Shown here: one piece after another, positions 42,684 through 51,665 of the stretch
Position numbering within the stretch: the first letter of the stretch is position 1
How the letters are laid out: every line of letters begins with the position of its first letter
Source: DASQZK01 sp963764345
Lineage (GTDB): Bacteria > Bacteroidota > Bacteroidia > Bacteroidales > GCA-2748055
Direction of reading: 5' to 3'
Assembly (NCBI GenBank): GCA_963764345.1
Contig: CAVXSF010000009.1
Location: 682,001 to 746,000, forward strand
DNA length: 64,000 bases
Translations under genes and position numbers: made by a program
Notes under the pieces: model-generated
Told to the model about the DNA's origin: nothing
The model's database searches: none
What the model saw: only the letters and a program-made list of their open reading frames with translations

Positions 42684-45305
42684 TCAATACCTGTGTTTGG
42701 CCAGAACTACGGTTTGTTTATAGCTCTTTTTCCTGCCCGAAAGGTGATAAACTTCAAAATATCCAAGATAGATCCCTATAACGCAGAGCCGCCCTCCATC
42801 ATCCCGCCCGTCCCATGTGAACATCCCGTCAGGTCCCAGGAGTTCATTAACACCCAGCGTCCTGACGATCCTGCCCGAAGCATCAAAGATCAGAAAAGTA
42901 CCAATGTATCCCTCCCGATCGAGATGGAAACGAAAAACGGCCACATCATCTATGCCATCGTTATCGGGGCTGAATATATCCCTGTCTGCCGAAAAGGAGG
43001 TTGATGCCGGCAAAGTACCAAGATATTGAGAGTTGCGGTACCCCGGCGTGGCAAATCCTGAAAGCGAAGAGGCAGAATGCCATGGCGCCGTCAGACCGGT
43101 TTCGGAATCCAACGTCATCCGTTCAAGAGAGATCCCATGATCGTCGGTCAATAAAGCATACTGATCATCAGGACCGTAGTGCATCTCATCGATCACGGTG
43201 CCGGAACGGTTTGTCAGTTTTACCGTTCCTCCATTGTTCCCGAGTGCATGTATTCCGGGAAGTCTGAACAGTGTCCTTCTATCGGGCACTTCATAAAAAT
43301 ATGTTAAAGATTCGGGATCAGGGGAAAGAACAATGTAGCAGCCCGGATAAAATAACAGGTCATCGTCTGAAAGGAATACACCCTCAATGCCGTCAGCCGA
43401 ATCATCTCCTTTAACGATCAACGAAAGATCTCCCAGAGAAAGGATTTTCGCCGACCTATTGTACAATTCCACAAATTCAGCACAACCGGGAAAGGGTGAA
43501 TAGAGAACCTCCGTGATGATAATATCCGTTAAAGCCGTCCTGGCAGGGATGCCAAGCAAAAACGTGTCCCTTGGAAAAGAAGAATTCCCGGAGCAATCAT
43601 AAAATTCACTCCCGAAGCGAACAGGAAAGGGGCCGTTATCGGTTTCCGGGGGTAAAACCACGCTTAGCGTATCATGAAAAAGTTCGGATAAAACGGAAGT
43701 AAGATCCGGATCATTTAAGGAAAGCGGAGTCAGTATCCTGGCCGTCGCGTCAGCCGGGAAGTAAACAGGTTCACTGAAGACCAGCCTGAAATAACCTGAA
43801 CTATCACAGATCACGCTCTCAATAAAGGGGTCATCGTTATCGGTGGTCTCACCGGCCACCGAATTAGGAAGTCCGGGAGTACCGCCATCCAAAGCTTCGG
43901 AAGCTTTCCAGTTGGGTGTACTTCCGCACAGATAATCGTTGTCGACCCGTTCCAGCGACCACCCTCCCTGTGACTTGAAAGCGTAGTCGTACCAGGTATC
44001 CGAGTATTTCAGTGCATCAATAATTTCACCCTGCCTGTTTCTGAGAACAACGAGCTGTCCAGCATTTGTCAGAACAGATGAAGAAGTAAAGGCCGGACTG
44101 CACAGACCGGATGGATACAGCCAGCCGGCACTTTCATCGCAGATCAGGTGATACCCGCCACCACCTATGACTTTCCCGCCAAGGACAAATTTCCGGTTAC
44201 CGGCAGTAATGGTCCAGTCCTGCAGGTTAACATCATGTGAACTGCGGTTAAAGATCTCCAGGTATTCGCTCTCCGGCAGATAAACAGGCGGCGAGGGATC
44301 AGCCATGATCTCAGAGAAGATCAAATCATACCTTACAGGCAGAAAAAAAGTAAATGAATCAGAAAAAGCAGTAACATTCCCCTTTCGGTCAACGATATCC
44401 TTCATAGTAAAAGGATACGTCCGGTCATTTACGAACTCTTCTGCAAAATGAGCAATAATACTATTCTCCCTGAATTCCAGTGTGTCATGAGTCAGATTGC
44501 CGGAAATCATCATCCGGAAATCAGGTCCCGGAAAGACCAATTCATTAAACCGGAATTCCAGGTCATTGCGGCTCTGAAAATATACCGAACCATACTCCGG
44601 AGGAATCGTGTCGCGGGTAAAAGTTCCGCTGATCTTTAGGTCATCGAAAGTCAGAAGCCTGTCTTTTGAAGACGTATAAGCATACATCAGGCCGGAATAT
44701 TCCGAAACCGGCAGTATCCCCCCGTTCATATCCACCTGTCCGATGACCGAGAACTCTGTGTCTGCCCTGCAGGTTTCAATGACCAGAGGGGTATCCGGAT
44801 GATAGCTTATTCTGAATTTCCACGGATCGGCACCAGCCATCTCCCCCCAGTTAAACGTCGTTTTACAAAGTAATTCGACGTGTTTTCCATCCTGGAGATA
44901 AAGATTTAGAAAATCATCCGAACCATTGTAATTGACACCAAAGATAAGTGCCCGGTTTTCCGAATCATCCGTCATAAATTCCGCAGACTTCTCTGATAAC
45001 AGAAAGACTGCCCAGTTATTGGATGAAGAGGGATTGTAGGGATACTGGATTATAAACTCCCACGTGATAGACTTTGACAAGTCCGTCACATCATGATGGA
45101 AGGATATCCTGTCGCAGGAAGAAGCATCGTTATCGTAACTGTGCTTCAGAGAATACGCCCCGTTAAGCGGACTTTCAGAATTCACATCCCATCTGTCTGC
45201 CGGAAACTGAACGGCAGAAGCGGGAAGGCCGTTTTCAAAGTCAATGAATACCTGTCCCCAAAGAAAAAACGGCCACAATGAAAAAAGCAGTAACAGTTTT
45301 TTCAC
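42684..45305 (-). CDS. Large secreted lamin-tail-domain protein
   Basis: 873 residues. A short signal peptide (LLLLFSLWPFFLWGQ) is followed by an N-terminal LamG/CBM-like domain (about 17-230). Two lamin-tail domains come next. One starts FSEIMADPSPPVYLPESEY (about 335) and the other IITEVLYSPFPGCAEFVELYN (about 605), separated by Ig-like strands. The C-terminus has FSADRDIFSPDNDGIDDVAVF and WDGRDDGGRL, a FlgD-like/T9SS type B sorting module. Such proteins are exported by T9SS; roles proposed in the family include cell-surface nuclease or adhesion functions. No catalytic motif is visible here. Confidence 0.82.
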   Translation of the reverse strand: MKKLLLLFSLWPFFLWGQVFIDFENGLPASAVQFPADRWDVNSESPLNGAYSLKHSYDNDASSCDRISFHHDVTDLSKSITWEFIIQYPYNPSSSNNWAVFLLSEKSAEFMTDDSENRALIFGVNYNGSDDFLNLYLQDGKHVELLCKTTFNWGEMAGADPWKFRISYHPDTPLVIETCRADTEFSVIGQVDMNGGILPVSEYSGLMYAYTSSKDRLLTFDDLKISGTFTRDTIPPEYGSVYFQSRNDLEFRFNELVFPGPDFRMMISGNLTHDTLEFRENSIIAHFAEEFVNDRTYPFTMKDIVDRKGNVTAFSDSFTFFLPVRYDLIFSEIMADPSPPVYLPESEYLEIFNRSSHDVNLQDWTITAGNRKFVLGGKVIGGGGYHLICDESAGWLYPSGLCSPAFTSSSVLTNAGQLVVLRNRQGEIIDALKYSDTWYDYAFKSQGGWSLERVDNDYLCGSTPNWKASEALDGGTPGLPNSVAGETTDNDDPFIESVICDSSGYFRLVFSEPVYFPADATARILTPLSLNDPDLTSVLSELFHDTLSVVLPPETDNGPFPVRFGSEFYDCSGNSSFPRDTFLLGIPARTALTDIIITEVLYSPFPGCAEFVELYNRSAKILSLGDLSLIVKGDDSADGIEGVFLSDDDLLFYPGCYIVLSPDPESLTYFYEVPDRRTLFRLPGIHALGNNGGTVKLTNRSGTVIDEMHYGPDDQYALLTDDHGISLERMTLDSETGLTAPWHSASSLSGFATPGYRNSQYLGTLPASTSFSADRDIFSPDNDGIDDVAVFRFHLDREGYIGTFLIFDASGRIVRTLGVNELLGPDGMFTWDGRDDGGRLCVIGIYLGYFEVYHLSGRKKSYKQTVVLAKHRY

Positions 45306-45557
45306 ATTACAAATTTATTTACGAATTTTGGGGATTCTTATCTGAAAGGTTAATCGGGGGTGGTTGTATAAAATTATAAAAAATTTCCGGACTTTCAGTA
45401 ATAGTTCTTAAAAAATATCGGGATTTGTTTTCCGTTATGATTATGGCCGGCCTGCAGGGCAGCCGCGTTGAAATGCAGGAAAAAAAGGAATGCAGGAGGG
45501 TTGAAGGACCAGTGATATTCTTTAAAAGCAGACATTTAAATTTTAAAAATCAATACC

Positions 45558-46547
45558 ATGAAAGTTGCTGTCGTTGGTGCAACCGGTTTAGTAGGCACTG
45601 TAATGCTTAAAGTACTAGAAGAAAGAAATTTTCCAGTTACTGAACTTTATCCTGTAGCCTCTGAGAAATCGGTGGGTAAGGAAATCATGTTCAAAGGAAA
45701 GAAGTACAAAGTCATGAGTGCTTCGGATGCCGTGAGCAAGAAACCGGATCTGGCTATCTTTTCGGCCGGTGGCAGCACATCCCTGGAGTGGGCTCCGAAA
45801 TTTGCCGAAGCCGGGACAACTGTCGTCGACAATTCCTCGGCATGGCGCATGGACCCCGGAAAGAAACTGGTGGTCCCTGAGATCAATGCCCATGTCCTCA
45901 CCAAAAACGATAAGATCATCGCCAATCCCAACTGTTCAACCATACAGATGGTGGTGGCCCTTGCCCCGCTGCACAGGAAATACAAAGCCAGGCGCATTGT
46001 GGTCTCAACATATCAGTCTGTAACAGGAACCGGTGTCAAAGCGCTAAAGCAGCTCGAAAATGAGAGAGCCGGCATTAGCGGTGACATGGCATATCCACAT
46101 GTTATCGACAAAAACTGTCTTCCCCAGTGTGATGTGTTTACCGACAACGGGTATACCAAAGAAGAAATGAAGCTGGTCAACGAGACCAAAAAGATCATGG
46201 AAGACGACAGCATCCGGGTTACAGCCACGGCTGTCAGGGTTCCTGTGTCGGGTGGGCATTCCGAAGCCGTCAATATCGAATTTGAAAAGGACTTTGATCT
46301 GGATGAAGTCAGACAACTCCTTGCTTCAAGTGAAGGCATAATCGTTCAGGACGATCCGGCAAAAGCCCTGTACCCTATGCCGAGGTATTCTGAAGGCCGC
46401 GATGAAGTTTTTGTAGGAAGGATACGCAGGGACGATACCCAGCCGAATACCTTGAATTTGTGGGTGGTATCCGATAACCTCCGGAAGGGTGCCGCAACAA
46501 ATGCAGTTCAGATCGGTGAATATTTGATGGCCAAAGGATTGATCTGA
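45558..46547 (+). CDS. asd: Aspartate-semialdehyde dehydrogenase
   Basis: 329 residues. Converts aspartyl phosphate to semialdehyde with NADPH, leading to lysine, threonine and diaminopimelate. An N-terminal Rossmann motif (VAVVGATGLVGTVMLKVLEE) is followed by SAGGSTSLEWAPKFAEAG, the active-site Cys126 in IANPNCSTIQM, and VPVSGGHSEAVNIEFE with the catalytic His. It is complete, and no operon partner is adjacent. Confidence 0.95.
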   Translation: MKVAVVGATGLVGTVMLKVLEERNFPVTELYPVASEKSVGKEIMFKGKKYKVMSASDAVSKKPDLAIFSAGGSTSLEWAPKFAEAGTTVVDNSSAWRMDPGKKLVVPEINAHVLTKNDKIIANPNCSTIQMVVALAPLHRKYKARRIVVSTYQSVTGTGVKALKQLENERAGISGDMAYPHVIDKNCLPQCDVFTDNGYTKEEMKLVNETKKIMEDDSIRVTATAVRVPVSGGHSEAVNIEFEKDFDLDEVRQLLASSEGIIVQDDPAKALYPMPRYSEGRDEVFVGRIRRDDTQPNTLNLWVVSDNLRKGAATNAVQIGEYLMAKGLI

Positions 46548-46588
46548 AAATGATACATGACACGTTTCATTTTTGTTTCCACCCCTGC

Positions 46589-47782
46589 CTAATACAGGAA
46601 ATCATTATAAGGATACCGCTGAATGTGGATATCCCTTACCGCATCGTACAAGCGCTCCCTGAATTCATCGAGATTCTCCCTGTTCCTGGCTGATATAAAC
46701 AGGGAAGGGACGTCATTACGGGCCATCCAGCTTCTCTTGAGTTCGTCGAGCGTCAGATTTTCTTTGGTCCTGGGACTTAGATCATCCTCATCTTTCCTGA
46801 TAAAACTGTATGCATCAATCTTGTTAAAGACCATGACCATGGGTTTGTCGGCTACGCCAATATCACGCAGCGTCTGATTTACAACCCTGACCTGTTCTTC
46901 AAAGTTTGAGTGAGAGATGTCGACAATATGCAGCAGCAGATCTGATTCCCGGACTTCATCGAGGGTGGATTTAAACGATTCGACGAGATCGTGCGGCAGT
47001 TTCCTGATGAACCCGACCGTGTCAGCAAGAAGAAACGGAAGATTCTCTACAACGACCTTTCTTACGGTGGTATCCAGGGTGGCGAACAATTTGTTTTCAG
47101 CGAAAACGTCTGATTTGGAGATCAGGTTCATGAGTGTTGACTTCCCGACATTGGTATATCCCACGAGCGACACCCTGACCATCTGGCCGCGGTTTTTACG
47201 CTGGGTGACCATCTGTTTGTCTATCTTCTTCAGATCAACCTTAAGCCTGGAGATCTTATCACGAATGATCCGGCGGTCTGTCTCTATTTCAGACTCCCCC
47301 GGGCCTCTTAATCCGATACCCCCCTTCTGCCGTTCCAGGTGTGTCCACATCCTGGTCAGCCGGGGCAACAGATACTGGTATTGCGCGAGTTCAACCTGTG
47401 TTTTGGCATGAGCCGTTTTTGCCCGGTGAGCAAAGATGTCGAGGATGAGATTTGTACGGTCGAGGATCCTTACGTTTAATTCACGTTCCAGATTTCTGAG
47501 CTGTGTGGGAGTAAGCTCATCATCAAAAATAACAAGATCGACTTCCCGTGATTCTACAAATGTTCTGACTTCCTCCAGCTTTCCTTTTCCAATAAATGTG
47601 GCAGGATTGGGAGTATCCAGCTTTTGTGTGTACGTTTTCAGAGGTATGGCTCCGGCTGTCTCGGTAAGAAAAGACAACTCATTGAGATATTCACTTACTT
47701 CAGCTTCATCCTGATCCTGGTTAATCACTCCAATTAATACCGCTGTCTCCTGAACAGGCGTTGTCTCAATTAATTTCCCCAT
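46589..47782 (-). CDS. hflX: GTPase HflX
   Basis: 397 residues. An N-terminal HflX domain (NPATFIGKGKLEEV, FDDELTPTQLRNLE, ILDRTNLILDIFAHRAKT) and the linker GGIGLRGPGESEIETDRR precede the Ras-like G domain. G1 is LVGYTNVGKSTLMN, G3 LLADTVGFIRKLPHDLV, and G4 NKID. HflX splits stalled or hibernating ribosomes. The promoter -7 box lies only 15-22 bases before the ATG, so the mRNA leader should be very short. Confidence 0.95.
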   Translation of the reverse strand: MGKLIETTPVQETAVLIGVINQDQDEAEVSEYLNELSFLTETAGAIPLKTYTQKLDTPNPATFIGKGKLEEVRTFVESREVDLVIFDDELTPTQLRNLERELNVRILDRTNLILDIFAHRAKTAHAKTQVELAQYQYLLPRLTRMWTHLERQKGGIGLRGPGESEIETDRRIIRDKISRLKVDLKKIDKQMVTQRKNRGQMVRVSLVGYTNVGKSTLMNLISKSDVFAENKLFATLDTTVRKVVVENLPFLLADTVGFIRKLPHDLVESFKSTLDEVRESDLLLHIVDISHSNFEEQVRVVNQTLRDIGVADKPMVMVFNKIDAYSFIRKDEDDLSPRTKENLTLDELKRSWMARNDVPSLFISARNRENLDEFRERLYDAVRDIHIQRYPYNDFLY

Positions 47783-47796
47783 AAAATCATTTTTTG

Positions 47797-47804
47797 CAAA
47801 GATA
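47797..47804 (-). promoter_or_regulatory. -7 element of hflX promoter
   Basis: TATCTTTG on the minus strand (plus-strand CAAAGATA). Transcription near 47790 would leave a leader of roughly 8-9 bases before the ATG at 47782. No TTG occurs at the right distance. Confidence 0.5.
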
Positions 47805-48164
47805 CTATATAAGTGGGCAGGAAGAGAAAGGAAAAATCATCAATTCTCTACCGGAATTAGATTTGTATGGTACGATGGAATTAAAAAGGGACGTGGGATA
47901 ATCCTCGTCAGTATTGAGTTCAGGTTTGATGGATTGAAGGAAACTCCGGTTTGCTGGATTGAGAAAGGCATTGTACCCGGGGCGGAGACCCCGGCATCCC
48001 GGAAGAATAATGACCGGTGGAATACCGGAAAACGTTTTGAATTACTGAAATATTGCACCTCTGCCCATTGCTTTTAAACATCCGGGAAACTGACAATTAG
48101 GATCGAAGTTTGATTCTGAAAGATCAAGGTTAGCGCGCTCCTTTTAACTTTAAATCCATTAGCC
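47805..48164. other. Intergenic, no gene supported
   Basis: 360 bases between hflX and the first tonB gene. A 72-codon minus-strand frame (47840-48058) has no signal, domain or plausible composition and is not called. Confidence 0.4.
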
Positions 48165-48851
48165 ATGAAAAAGAAAAAATCGGAGAAAGCAAATCTCGAA
48201 AAAAACCGTCTCATCTATTTTGAGGCCGGACTGCTCCTTGCCCTTTCACTCTCTCTAGTTGCCTTTGAATGGTCCAAAACACCATCAAAAAACCAGTCAG
48301 CTTACGGTCATCGGTATAGCCCCGAAGATCTCACTCAGACTGAACGTACCATTAGAAAAGAGATTCAGGAAATTAAACGACCGAAAATTATCGAAGTTAT
48401 AAACCCTGTAGATGATAATAACATCATCATTGATCAGCCCGAATTCTTTAATCCGGAAATTGACGGAAATGAGGGCTACCGTTTGTGGACCATCCCGGCA
48501 AACGAACCTGAAAAATTTCAAGAGCCCATTGAGGTCTATGCTGTTAAGGAAAAGCCTCTTTTCAATGGCGGGGATCCAATGGTTGAATTCAGAAAATATA
48601 TTGTGGAGAATTTACGTTATCCGACAGAGGCCAGTGAAAACGGCATAGAAGGACGTGTCACAATAGAATTCACCATTGACGAAAAGGGCCGGATGACGAA
48701 CGTACGGGTAATTATGGGTGTCCATCCATCGCTTGACGAAGAAGCACTCCGTGTTATTGGATCATCTCCAGCCTGGACCCCGGGGAAGCAAAATGGAATA
48801 CCGGTGAAAGTCAGGTATTATTTCCCGGTAAACTATAGGCTGGCAAGATAA
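48165..48851 (+). CDS. TonB-family energy transducer, copy 1
   Basis: 228 residues. A basic N-terminus (KKKKSEKANLEKNR) is followed by one membrane helix (YFEAGLLLALSLSLVAFEW, about 19-37) and a periplasmic linker. The C-terminal TonB domain is at about 135-228: FNGGDPMVEFRKYIVENLRYP, then GIEGRVTIEFTIDEKGRMTNV and AWTPGKQNG. This type couples proton-motive force to outer-membrane receptors. It is a close paralogue of the next gene (170 bases away), a tandem duplication. No exbB/exbD is here. Confidence 0.9.
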   Translation: MKKKKSEKANLEKNRLIYFEAGLLLALSLSLVAFEWSKTPSKNQSAYGHRYSPEDLTQTERTIRKEIQEIKRPKIIEVINPVDDNNIIIDQPEFFNPEIDGNEGYRLWTIPANEPEKFQEPIEVYAVKEKPLFNGGDPMVEFRKYIVENLRYPTEASENGIEGRVTIEFTIDEKGRMTNVRVIMGVHPSLDEEALRVIGSSPAWTPGKQNGIPVKVRYYFPVNYRLAR

Positions 48852-49020
48852 TATTCTCTTTAAAAACAGCCGGTTTGGTGTGATTTTTGTGATTTAATTA
48901 GGGTTATTTTTAAAATGATGGAATTCACGCGCAAAGATTGCGCAATGTTTTCAATCAAATACTTTTGAAAATGAATTTTTAATTTGTTAATTTTAGAGCC
49001 GCAAAATCTAAGGACATATT

Positions 49021-49704
49021 ATGGAACTGAAAAAATCAAAAAAAGCAGATCTTGAAAAGAACAGGGGCGTATTCCTTGAGATAGGTTTACTTCTTGTCCT
49101 TTCACTCGTTCTCATTGCTTTTGAATGGACAACAAAGCCTTCAAATAAAGAGGAGAACAAGCTGGTTGCTGAAACGACTTATGAGGTTGAAGAAATGCAG
49201 GTGACAAGGCGTGAAGAACAGCCGAAACCCGAACCTCAACAGAAAGTGACCGAAATTCTGAACATCGTGAAAGACAACGTCAACATTGATGCTGACATGA
49301 ATTTTGACGTTGAAGCAAATGCTAACACAGAATTTCAGTTTACCGGTTTTGCAGATGATATGGACGAACAATTCAAGGACGAGGAAACATTCTATATCGT
49401 TGAAGACATGCCTAAATTTAACGGTGGAGATCCTGCTGTCGAGTTCCGTAAATACATTGCACAGAACCTGCATTATCCGGAAATTGCAGCTGAAAACGGT
49501 ATCAGTGGAAGGGTAATCGTCCAGTTTGCCGTCAATTCAAAGGGTAAAGTAGTTGACGCTGTTGTGGTAGCCGGTGTAGACCCTGCTCTTGATAAAGAAG
49601 CCATCAGGGTCGTAATGTCATCACCCCCCTGGACCCCAGGTCGTCAGAGGGGAAAAGCCGTTAAGGTACTGTTTACCTTCCCGATCAATTTCGTACTGCA
49701 ATAA
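49021..49704 (+). CDS. TonB-family energy transducer, copy 2
   Basis: 227 residues, same plan as copy 1. The basic start KKSKKADLEKNRG is followed by the helix FLEIGLLLVLSLVLIAFEW and an acidic/Pro linker (EEQPKPEPQQKVTEIL). The TonB C-terminal domain has FNGGDPAVEFRKYIAQNLHYPE and PPWTPGRQRGKAVKV. The linkers of the two copies differ much more than the ends, suggesting specialisation for different receptors or ExbBD sets. A good terminator follows 20 bases after the stop. Confidence 0.9.
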   Translation: MELKKSKKADLEKNRGVFLEIGLLLVLSLVLIAFEWTTKPSNKEENKLVAETTYEVEEMQVTRREEQPKPEPQQKVTEILNIVKDNVNIDADMNFDVEANANTEFQFTGFADDMDEQFKDEETFYIVEDMPKFNGGDPAVEFRKYIAQNLHYPEIAAENGISGRVIVQFAVNSKGKVVDAVVVAGVDPALDKEAIRVVMSSPPWTPGRQRGKAVKVLFTFPINFVLQ

Positions 49705-49724
49705 TTTGAACTTATGAAATAAAA

Positions 49725-49755
49725 AAGGCTGTCTCTGGAAGGCAGCTTTTTTTTA
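49725..49755 (+). terminator. Rho-independent terminator after tonB copy 2
   Basis: AAGGCTG and CAGCTTTT arms flank TCTCTGGAAGG, ending in a run of eight T. Confidence 0.75.
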
Positions 49756-49937
49756 TCAAAAAAATCCCATCTACCCGAAGCATGGCATTTTTATTGACTT
49801 GCCTGTTATGTTGCTCCTTCAATTAATTACGCTTCATTACATCCAAACTGCAACATTTTAAACAGCTGTTCGTAAATATGTGTGATTTAACATAATTTGT
49901 TTTTCTATATTAGTAAAATCAACTCAACACCAGTTCT

Positions 49938-51113
49938 ATGAAAAAATATGTACTCTTTGGATTTATCGCTCTATTCCTGTCCTCCTGCGGTTCTGTCAAC
50001 AAAAAATTACAGCGTGGAGACTACGACGGCGTTATCAATAAAAGTGTAAAACGCCTCATCAAAGACCCTACCGACGAGGAAGATATCAAAACCCTCGACA
50101 AGTCTTACAAGCTTGCCAATGAGAGAGACCTTGAAAGAATCAAGTTTCTGAAAACAGAAGATAATCCCAATAATTACGATGAGATATTCCAACGGTATGA
50201 AACGTTGAAAGCCAGGCAGGCATTGGTGCGTAAAGTTTTGCCCTTAAACCTGAACGGCAGGTCCATCAATTATGATTATGTGGATTATGATGCCGAACTG
50301 GTTGCCGCCAAAAAGAAAGCTGCAGCATATTACTATGCCAATGGCCAGAAACTCATGAATAACGGCGACAAGGCATCCTACCGCGAAGCATATTACGAAC
50401 TGGTGAGAGCCCAGCAATACTCAGGCGACAGTTATCCCAACCTGAATCAAATGATCCTTGATGCACACTATAAAGGTTTGAGCAGAGTGATCGTCGAAGT
50501 GCAGAGCAGCGACCGGATTATGATCGCCCCGGAGTTCAGGGACGAGTTGCTTACATTCAATACACAGGGGCTCAACAGTGAATGGGTGGAATACCATTTC
50601 AGGCACCTCAATGATGATATCCAGTATGATTATGCTGTCGTCATCAACCTGCTCGACATTATTGTGACTCCCGAGGACACCAAGGAAACGGATAAAGTAT
50701 ACAAAAAAGAGGTCGAAAACGGCTTTGATTATGCCCTTGACGCCAAGGGAAATGTAATGAGAGACACTGCCGGTAACGATATTAAAATTCCGAGATATAA
50801 AACACTGCAGTGCACCCTTATTGAAACCCATCAGCATAAATCGGTTAATATCCGCGGCCAGGTTGAAATAACTCAGCTCCAGCCCGAAGCCAGGCTTCTC
50901 GTCAAAGAACCCATTGGTGCCGAGAATGTCTTTGATCACACATCGGCCAGAGCGGTTGGTGACCAGGAAGCCCTGGATGCCGATGCCCTCCAAAAAATCA
51001 AAAACGAGGCGGTCCCCTTCCCTACTGACGCCGTCATGATCCTGAATACGGCCGAAACGCTGAAACCGGCCATCCGGAATGCACTCTACAAAAACAAACA
51101 GTATATTCTATAG
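49938..51113 (+). CDS. Conserved-type lipoprotein of unknown function
   Basis: 391 residues. The lipobox is LFLSSCGSV (Cys about 17). The next part (VNKKLQRGDYDGVINKSVKRL) looks TPR-like and helical. The C-terminal half is mixed beta, with SRVIVEVQSSDRIMIAPEF, YDYAVVINLLDIIV and YKTLQCTLIETHQHKSVN. I know of no function for this type of protein. It is probably anchored in the periplasm or outer membrane. It is single-gene, since terminators stand on both sides. Confidence 0.7.
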   Translation: MKKYVLFGFIALFLSSCGSVNKKLQRGDYDGVINKSVKRLIKDPTDEEDIKTLDKSYKLANERDLERIKFLKTEDNPNNYDEIFQRYETLKARQALVRKVLPLNLNGRSINYDYVDYDAELVAAKKKAAAYYYANGQKLMNNGDKASYREAYYELVRAQQYSGDSYPNLNQMILDAHYKGLSRVIVEVQSSDRIMIAPEFRDELLTFNTQGLNSEWVEYHFRHLNDDIQYDYAVVINLLDIIVTPEDTKETDKVYKKEVENGFDYALDAKGNVMRDTAGNDIKIPRYKTLQCTLIETHQHKSVNIRGQVEITQLQPEARLLVKEPIGAENVFDHTSARAVGDQEALDADALQKIKNEAVPFPTDAVMILNTAETLKPAIRNALYKNKQYIL

Positions 51114-51132
51114 TAAAATTTATCATGCCAGG

Positions 51133-51167
51133 AACAGGGTACCTCTGTAGATGTACCCTGTTTTTTT
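51133..51167 (+). terminator. Rho-independent terminator after the lipoprotein gene
   Basis: AACAGGGTAC pairs perfectly with GTACCCTGTT (10 bp) across a 10-base loop, followed by a T-run. Confidence 0.9.
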
Positions 51168-51195
51168 GTTTTTCCCATCCGCAGCAGAAAATAGC

Positions 51196-51226
51196 TTTGG
51201 GATTTTTAAAAATTAATCTATTTTTG
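51196..51226 (+). promoter_or_regulatory. Promoter of tRNA-Ala
   Basis: TTTG at 51196-51199, 19-base spacer, TATTTTTG at 51219-51226, a perfect Bacteroidota consensus. Transcription would begin within a few bases of the mature tRNA 5' end at 51237. Confidence 0.8.
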
Positions 51227-51236
51227 CATTCGTATT

Positions 51237-51310
51237 GGGGCATTAGCTCAGTTGGCTAGAGCGTTTGACTGGCAGTCAAGAGGTCATCGGTTCGATTCCG
51301 ATATGCTCCA
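51237..51310 (+). tRNA. tRNA-Ala (anticodon GGC)
   Basis: 74 bases. The acceptor stem GGGGCAT pairs with ATGCTCC and contains the G3-U70 wobble pair that defines alanine tRNA. The D-arm is AGCTCAGTTGGCTAGAGC. The anticodon arm TTTGACTGGCAGTCAAG puts GGC in the loop. The T-arm is ATCGG-TTCGATT-CCGAT. The discriminator base is A, and CCA is not encoded (CAGG follows). It reads GCC/GCU codons. It is transcribed alone, between its own promoter and a terminator. Confidence 0.97.
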
Positions 51311-51320
51311 CAGGAATGAC

Positions 51321-51361
51321 AAGGGTTTCAGAGATTAGGTCTTTGAAACCCTTTCTTTTTT
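51321..51361 (+). terminator. Terminator after tRNA-Ala
   Basis: AAGGGTTTCA pairs with TGAAACCCTT (10 bp) around a 12-base loop, followed by CTTTTTT. Confidence 0.85.
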
Positions 51362-51456
51362 GCCGGAATTTTGCCAGAAAGTTGTTGGGAATTTGCCTTA
51401 CAGTCCAGCTATGTGCTTTTCCACAAATTCATTATAAATATACCCTTGACTTTGCC
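51359..51456 (+). repeat. Four TTTGCC repeats downstream of tRNA-Ala
   Basis: TTTGCC recurs in the same orientation at 51359, 51370, 51392 and 51451. The first two share TTTTGCCNGAA and the last two TTTGCCTTA. Short spaced direct repeats next to a tRNA 3' end resemble integrase arm-type sites. No integrase gene or duplicated tRNA end is seen. The rest of the gap up to 51665 is AT-rich with no gene. Confidence 0.45.
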
Positions 51457-51665
51457 TTATAATGATGGCGGATATATTAATATCAACACGAATCTTTCCA
51501 GGATCCGGTAATTAATTGGGCCGGTATGATACTTTTCCAAAATCACCGTATACCAATATTTCTATAATTGAACAGAGATTAAAAGAAAGAGGGTGCTTCA
51601 GATACCTGAAACACCCCCGATCTTAATTTACCTTAATTATTCTAAATACTTTCTGTCATTAATAA

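Noticed and set aside
47840..48058. 72-codon minus-strand frame between hflX and tonB
   Set aside because: No signal, domain or promoter; residue composition looks random.
51265..51462. 65-codon plus-strand frame over the tRNA (begins MTGSQEVIGSIPICSTG)
   Set aside because: A well-known artefact of translating a tRNA anticodon and T-arm; no coding character.
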